Below are positions 6,611 to 9,739 of a DNA stretch of 9,739 nucleotides, piece by piece. The stretch is from Eubacteriales Family XIII. Incertae Sedis bacterium (lineage in GTDB: Bacteria > Bacillota > Clostridia > Peptostreptococcales > Anaerovoracaceae): contig JAIRPC010000038.1 of NCBI GenBank assembly GCA_031257215.1, forward strand, positions 1 to 9,739. The letters run 5' to 3'. Below the pieces are notes generated by a model. The model was given only the letters and a program-made list of their open reading frames with translations. It was not told the DNA's origin and searched no databases. Position 1 is the first letter of the stretch. Every line of letters begins with the position of its first letter. The position numbers and the translations under genes were made by a program.

Positions 6611-8676
6611 GCCCTGTATTGGGCGAGCTTGCGCGCGGAGCTGCGCCGGCCGCCTCGCCGCCAGGCCCGCTTATCAAGGAGCTGAAAGGCATGGGCTTTT
6701 CCTATTCTGCCTCGGTAAGGCTGTTTGAGGCCTACGGGGAGGACGCGCCCGCGGTGGTGCGCAAGGAGCCTTACCGCATTGCCATTGAAGTCCCCGGCAT
6801 TGGCTTCAAGACCGCCGACGCCGTTGCCGCCGCGCTGTCCCAGGGGGAGGTGTCGGGCGGCGGGCTTCTCGCGGGGCTTGCGGATGGCCAGGAGGTCGGC
6901 TTGCGTGAACGCGAAAACGGGCTTTTCTCCGCGCAGCGCACGGCGGCAGGTATACTCTATATCCTCACGCGGTACGCGACGGAGGGACATACCTGCATCC
7001 CCAGGCAAAAGCTTAGGGATCGCGCTGTCGAGCTGCTTGATGTCACGAGCGACGATATAGACGACGCGCTCGTCAGCTTGGCTCTCGACGGGCGTGCTAT
7101 GGAAGCGAGCGTTGGCGGTGCGCCATACGTATTTTTGAGCTCGTACCTGATCGCGGAGCGCCATATCTGTTCAGACCTGATGCGCTTGATGAACGCCGAG
7201 CCGCGCCATCTCTACGCGGACGCGGACGATCTGATTCGAGCCACGGAGGCTTCCCTTGGCATAGAGCTTTCGCCCGGGCAGCGCGGCGCGGTGAAGCAGT
7301 CGATAGCGGGAGGCGTGTTCGTCATCACGGGCGGCCCCGGCACGGGCAAGACTACCATTATAAAAGCGGTCATAGACATCTTCGAGCACGCGGGGTTCAA
7401 AACTGCGGTAGCGGCTCCCACGGGCAGGGCAGCGAAGCGCGTGGCGGAGGCTACGGGGCACAGGGCTTCCACGATACACCGCCTGCTCGAATACTATTAC
7501 GACGAAGCCGCGCACAGGATGTATTTCGGCAGGAACGCGGACAACAGGCTCGACTGCGAGGCGGTCATCATCGACGAAGCGTCGATGGTGGACGCGCTTC
7601 TCATGGAGGCCCTGCTTGCCGCGATGAAAACAGGCGCTCGGCTTGTCATAGTCGGCGATGTGGACCAGCTCCCGCCTGTCGGCGCGGGCGATGTCCTGCG
7701 CGACATCATTGCGAGCGAGCGCGTCGGCGCGGCCGTGCTGACCGAGATATACAGGCAGGCCGCGGAGAGCATGATCACCGTAGGCGCGCACCGCATCAAC
7801 CGCGGCGAGTACCCGTTCGCGGAGGGCGGCATGGAAGCGGCGGGCGGCGGTGTCGGCAATGACTCTGGCAACAACGCCGACAGCGGAGCGTGTAACGACC
7901 TGTTCATGATGGAGCGCGGCGCGGGCGTGGACGCGCTCAGCGAGGTGATAAAGCTGTGTACAGGGCATTTGCCGCCGTTCGCCAGCGGCTTGCCGACAGA
8001 TGGCCGCGATGGCAGCCCTTCGCGCGGCCCTGTTGGCATCCAGGTGCTGACACCTATGAAGAAAGGTCTGCTTGGAAGCATTAACCTTAACAAGGAATTG
8101 CAGGAAGTATTAAACCCGCCGAGGGAGGGGCTGGCCGAGAGGAAATACGGCGAGAGGGTTTTCCGCGTAGGCGACCGAGTGATGCAGACGCGCAACAACT
8201 ACTCGCTCGACTGGTCGGACTCGTCCGACGGCTCGGAGGGGCGCGGGATATTCAACGGCGACATGGGCGTGATAACGGACATTGACAGGCGCTCCGGCGC
8301 GGTGACCGTGGCGTTCGACGACACGAAGCATGTCAGCCTCGGCTCGGAGGGGCTTCTCGATATCGAGCACGCCTATGCGATAACCGTCCACAAGAGCCAG
8401 GGCAGCGAATTTCCCGCCGTGGTGATACCCGTGTACAACGCCGCGCCCATGCTCATGACGCGCAACCTCATATACACGGCCGTGACGCGCGGCAAGGCCT
8501 TGGTGGCGCTTGTGGGCTCGCCCGACAGCCTGCGCCGCATGATCGCGAACGACAAGAGCCTCGCGAGGTATTCCGCGCTCCGCTCGTTCCTGGCGGAATA
8601 TTCTGAGCTGGGTGACGCGGGCGCGGAAGCTGTGTTTGGCACAGACCTTATCGGTGTCGGCGACGATGAATTCTAG
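6604..8676 (+). CDS. recD2: RecD2-type superfamily 1 DNA helicase, N-terminally shortened
   Basis: RecD2 proteins are 5'-3' ATP-dependent DNA helicases of recombination and repair that act without RecBC. Numbering from ATG 6604 (690 aa): helix-hairpin-helix region (about 24-79, ending VPGIGFKTADAVAAAL), Walker A GGPGTGKTT with Lys249, motif II IIDEAS with Asp324-Glu325, motif III GDVDQLPPVG (351-360), ITVHKSQGSEF (594-604) and NLIYTAVTRGK (621-631). The usual N-terminal OB-like domain and first HhH unit, well over 100 residues in RecD2 of Bacillus type, are absent, and the yhaM stop lies where they would begin. The start is uncertain. ATG 6604 overlaps the yhaM stop (ATGGTAG) and suits reinitiation, but ATG 6568 is also open, and ATG 6691 has the best Shine-Dalgarno (AAGGAG 6676-6681) though it would cut into conserved sequence. 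A Gly/Asn/Asp-rich insert lies at about 408-433. comF follows after a short gap. Confidence 0.9.
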   Translation: MVGPVLGELARGAAPAASPPGPLIKELKGMGFSYSASVRLFEAYGEDAPAVVRKEPYRIAIEVPGIGFKTADAVAAALSQGEVSGGGLLAGLADGQEVGLRERENGLFSAQRTAAGILYILTRYATEGHTCIPRQKLRDRAVELLDVTSDDIDDALVSLALDGRAMEASVGGAPYVFLSSYLIAERHICSDLMRLMNAEPRHLYADADDLIRATEASLGIELSPGQRGAVKQSIAGGVFVITGGPGTGKTTIIKAVIDIFEHAGFKTAVAAPTGRAAKRVAEATGHRASTIHRLLEYYYDEAAHRMYFGRNADNRLDCEAVIIDEASMVDALLMEALLAAMKTGARLVIVGDVDQLPPVGAGDVLRDIIASERVGAAVLTEIYRQAAESMITVGAHRINRGEYPFAEGGMEAAGGGVGNDSGNNADSGACNDLFMMERGAGVDALSEVIKLCTGHLPPFASGLPTDGRDGSPSRGPVGIQVLTPMKKGLLGSINLNKELQEVLNPPREGLAERKYGERVFRVGDRVMQTRNNYSLDWSDSSDGSEGRGIFNGDMGVITDIDRRSGAVTVAFDDTKHVSLGSEGLLDIEHAYAITVHKSQGSEFPAVVIPVYNAAPMLMTRNLIYTAVTRGKALVALVGSPDSLRRMIANDKSLARYSALRSFLAEYSELGDAGAEAVFGTDLIGVGDDEF

Positions 8677-8694
8677 CGCGGCAGGCTCATGCGC

Positions 8695-8702
8695 GGAGGG
8701 GG
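8695..8702 (+). promoter_or_regulatory. Ribosome binding site deciding the comF start
   Basis: GGAGGGGG lies 10 bases before ATG 8713. The earlier in-frame ATG 8689 has only a poor GGCAGG in front and lies upstream of this site, so 8713 is preferred. Confidence 0.55.
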
Positions 8703-8712
8703 AAAAGCGCGG

Positions 8713-9489
8713 ATGAATTTCAGCACGGACGCTTTGCGGGAAGCTGCCCATCTGTTTTTTCCATCAGGGATTTACTGTGCAGCCTGTGGCAGGCTTATCG
8801 ACCGCACGCGCCCATACTCGCTCTGCGACAGGTGCGTCCGCGAGATAGGCTGGCACACGGACGGCGTTGCGACATGCCGCCTGTGCGGAAAGGCTCTCGC
8901 GCCGCACAGGGTGGACGGCGTATGCGGCGATTGCCGTGCGCGCGGGCGCAGCTTTGACGGCGGCATCTCGTGCTGCGACTATTCCGGCCGCGCCCGCGAT
9001 ATGGTGAGGGCCATGAAGTACAGGGATTCGGCGTGGATAGCGGCGGCAGTCGCGGAAGCCATGCGCGACAGATGGGAATACGAGGGCGGCGCGGCGCCGC
9101 TGGTCATACCTGTTCCCATGGCCGAACACAAGAAGCGCCGCAGGGGCTACGACCAGGCCGAGCTGATAGCTCGGATATTCGCGAGGTTCATAGGCGCCCC
9201 GTTCGCGCCGGACATACTGCTGCGCAGGCGCGAAACCGCGGTCATGAGCGGCCTCGGCGCGGAAAGCAGGCGCGCGAACATGGCGGGCGCTTTCGCCGTG
9301 GGCGAGTACGCGCGGAAGCTGATAGGCGGCGGCGAATTGACCCTCGGAAGCGTTTTGCTTATAGACGATGTATTCACGACGGGCAGCACGGCCGACGCCT
9401 GTGCCGCTGTGTTGAAAGACGCGGGCGCGGAAGCCGTTACGCTGTTCACGTTCGCGTCGGGGGCCGATGGCGGCGGGAGTGGTTACTGA
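8713..9489 (+). CDS. comF: ComF family protein (double zinc finger + phosphoribosyltransferase fold)
   Basis: ComF/ComFC proteins are cytoplasmic partners of the DNA-uptake machinery in competent bacteria and occur widely in non-competent ones, where the role is unclear. It has 258 aa from ATG 8713. Seen: four CxxC motifs, CAAC (22-25), CDRC (38-41), CRLC (55-58) and CGDC (71-74), forming zinc-binding pairs; then the PRTase-like domain with VIPVPM (131-136), KRRRGYDQAELIA (141-153), RRANMAGAF (186-194) and the PRPP-binding loop VLLIDDVFTTGSTADAC (214-230). An alternative start at 8689 would add MRGGGKAR, which looks unlike the family. The position of Gln in the usual 'T..Q..L' motif is Met here (TAVMSGL). 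It follows recD2 by 36 bp with no terminator, so it is probably the last gene of the yhaM operon. comFA and comFB are not in the window. Confidence 0.93.
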   Translation: MNFSTDALREAAHLFFPSGIYCAACGRLIDRTRPYSLCDRCVREIGWHTDGVATCRLCGKALAPHRVDGVCGDCRARGRSFDGGISCCDYSGRARDMVRAMKYRDSAWIAAAVAEAMRDRWEYEGGAAPLVIPVPMAEHKKRRRGYDQAELIARIFARFIGAPFAPDILLRRRETAVMSGLGAESRRANMAGAFAVGEYARKLIGGGELTLGSVLLIDDVFTTGSTADACAAVLKDAGAEAVTLFTFASGADGGGSGY

Positions 9490-9508
9490 TGTGGCCCACG
9501 GCGCGAGG

Positions 9509-9538
9509 TTGGCTTTAAACCGTATTATCTGGTATGAT
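9509..9538 (+). promoter_or_regulatory. Extended -10 promoter for the downstream RNA
   Basis: TTGGCT (9509-9514) and TATGAT (9533-9538) are 18 bp apart, and TG at 9530-9531 makes an extended -10 (TGGTATGAT). The predicted start is about 9545. It lies between the comF stop and the folded region, so the RNA need not depend on the comF transcript. Confidence 0.7.
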
Positions 9539-9544
9539 GGTTAT

Positions 9545-9739
9545 TGCTCCACCGCTTGGCTGAGGCCGGGGCGGTGGGCAGTCAGGGAAGCCGCGCGGGT
9601 CTGTGGTTGAAAATCCATGCCAGCTACGGGCAAAAGGATCCACGTAAACCGATATGCATAGCTATCGGCGAGCATGGCGTAGTTTAGGAGTAAGTCCTGG
9701 CATGGGCCAGGCAAGTGTGGGGTCAAAGACCAGGTCAGC
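9545..9739 (+). ncRNA. Structured non-coding RNA, candidate raiA-motif RNA (3' end outside window)
   Basis: No convincing coding frame covers this stretch, yet it folds extensively. Helices seen directly: CCACCGC (9549-9555) with GCGGTGG (9571-9577), capped by an inner GGC/GCC; CCATGCC (9615-9621) with GGCATGG (9699-9705); AGCTACG (9622-9628) with CGTAGTT (9678-9684); CCGATA (9649-9654) with TATCGG (9663-9668); and AGGA (9686-9689) with TCCT (9695-9698). The middle helices nest as a three-way junction: the 7-bp closing stem stacks directly on the second 7-bp stem and beside the small hairpin. GGTCT (9598-9602) with AGACC (9727-9731) may close the whole domain. Identification is by context: in many Bacillota comF is followed by hpf/raiA and secA, and the roughly 200-nt raiA RNA lies upstream of raiA. 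I do not recall the raiA consensus well enough to confirm by sequence. It lacks signatures of RNase P RNA, tmRNA, SRP RNA and T-boxes. Confidence 0.6.

Noticed and set aside
9580..9632. Partial resemblance to a cobalamin riboswitch (AGTCAGG, GGGAA, GGTTGAAAATCC)
   Set aside because: The elements occur in the wrong order for a B12 riboswitch, and the GCCACTG core is missing. The gene context gives no support.
9702..9739. A start ATG at 9702 with AGGAG (9686-9690) upstream, open to the window end (MGQASVGSKTRS)
   Set aside because: The sequence does not resemble the N-terminus of HPF/RaiA or another expected protein, the spacing is 11 bases, and both AGGAG and the ATG lie inside paired helices of the structured RNA. 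Sequence beyond the edge would be needed to exclude it.
9545..9739. RNase P RNA, tmRNA, SRP RNA or T-box as identity of the structured region
   Set aside because: I find no GAGGAAAGTC-type RNase P core, no tRNA-like ends of tmRNA, no GGAAGCAGC SRP apical loop and no AGGGTGGAACCGCG T-box sequence.
1..9739. CRISPR array, tRNA genes, insertion sequence or transposase
   Set aside because: No regularly spaced direct repeats, no tRNA cloverleaf with TTCGA arm, and no transposase-like frame or terminal inverted repeats were seen, including around the A+T-rich transketolase pair.

Overview
The window is a dense, almost entirely plus-strand stretch of a bacterial chromosome with G+C-rich coding sequence (sample 60-base lines in the ppdK, arsM and recD2 genes count to 65-75% G+C). 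Family content (PPDK, the OB-fold/HD exoribonuclease YhaM, a RecD2-type helicase, a ComF protein, and a structured RNA after comF) suggests an anaerobic member of the Bacillota, probably a high-G+C Clostridia-like lineage. That placement is inference; there is no rRNA or other strict marker.

Layout. (1) 1-2493: pyruvate, phosphate dikinase, missing about 45 N-terminal residues beyond the left edge. (2) 2571-4384: a split transketolase (N-terminal ThDP subunit, then C-terminal subunit), clearly more A+T-rich than its surroundings (sample lines 30-47% G+C) and therefore possibly acquired. (3) 4427-5482: a full-length ArsM arsenite methyltransferase with no arsR or other ars gene beside it. (4) 5509-5650: a regulatory region with a dyad, an extended -10 sigma-A promoter and a leader that folds at its 5' end. 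(5) 5651-9489: an apparent operon of yhaM, recD2 and comF, with yhaM and recD2 overlapping by 7 nt. The RecD2 protein lacks the usual N-terminal domain. (6) 9509-9739: a second extended -10 promoter followed by about 195 nt of highly structured, apparently non-coding sequence running off the right edge. By position after comF, where many Bacillota carry hpf/raiA and then secA, the best guess is a raiA-motif RNA.

How the parts fit. PPDK and transketolase are central carbon enzymes (pyruvate/PEP and C2-ketol transfer). The yhaM-recD2-comF block is a nucleic-acid processing and competence/repair-type operon. The RNA at the end is the most interesting element. It has its own promoter, several long-range helices that nest as a three-way junction, and an 11-nt perfect complement, at its 5' boundary, to the leader of the yhaM operon. 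Most other open frames here are shadows of these genes.
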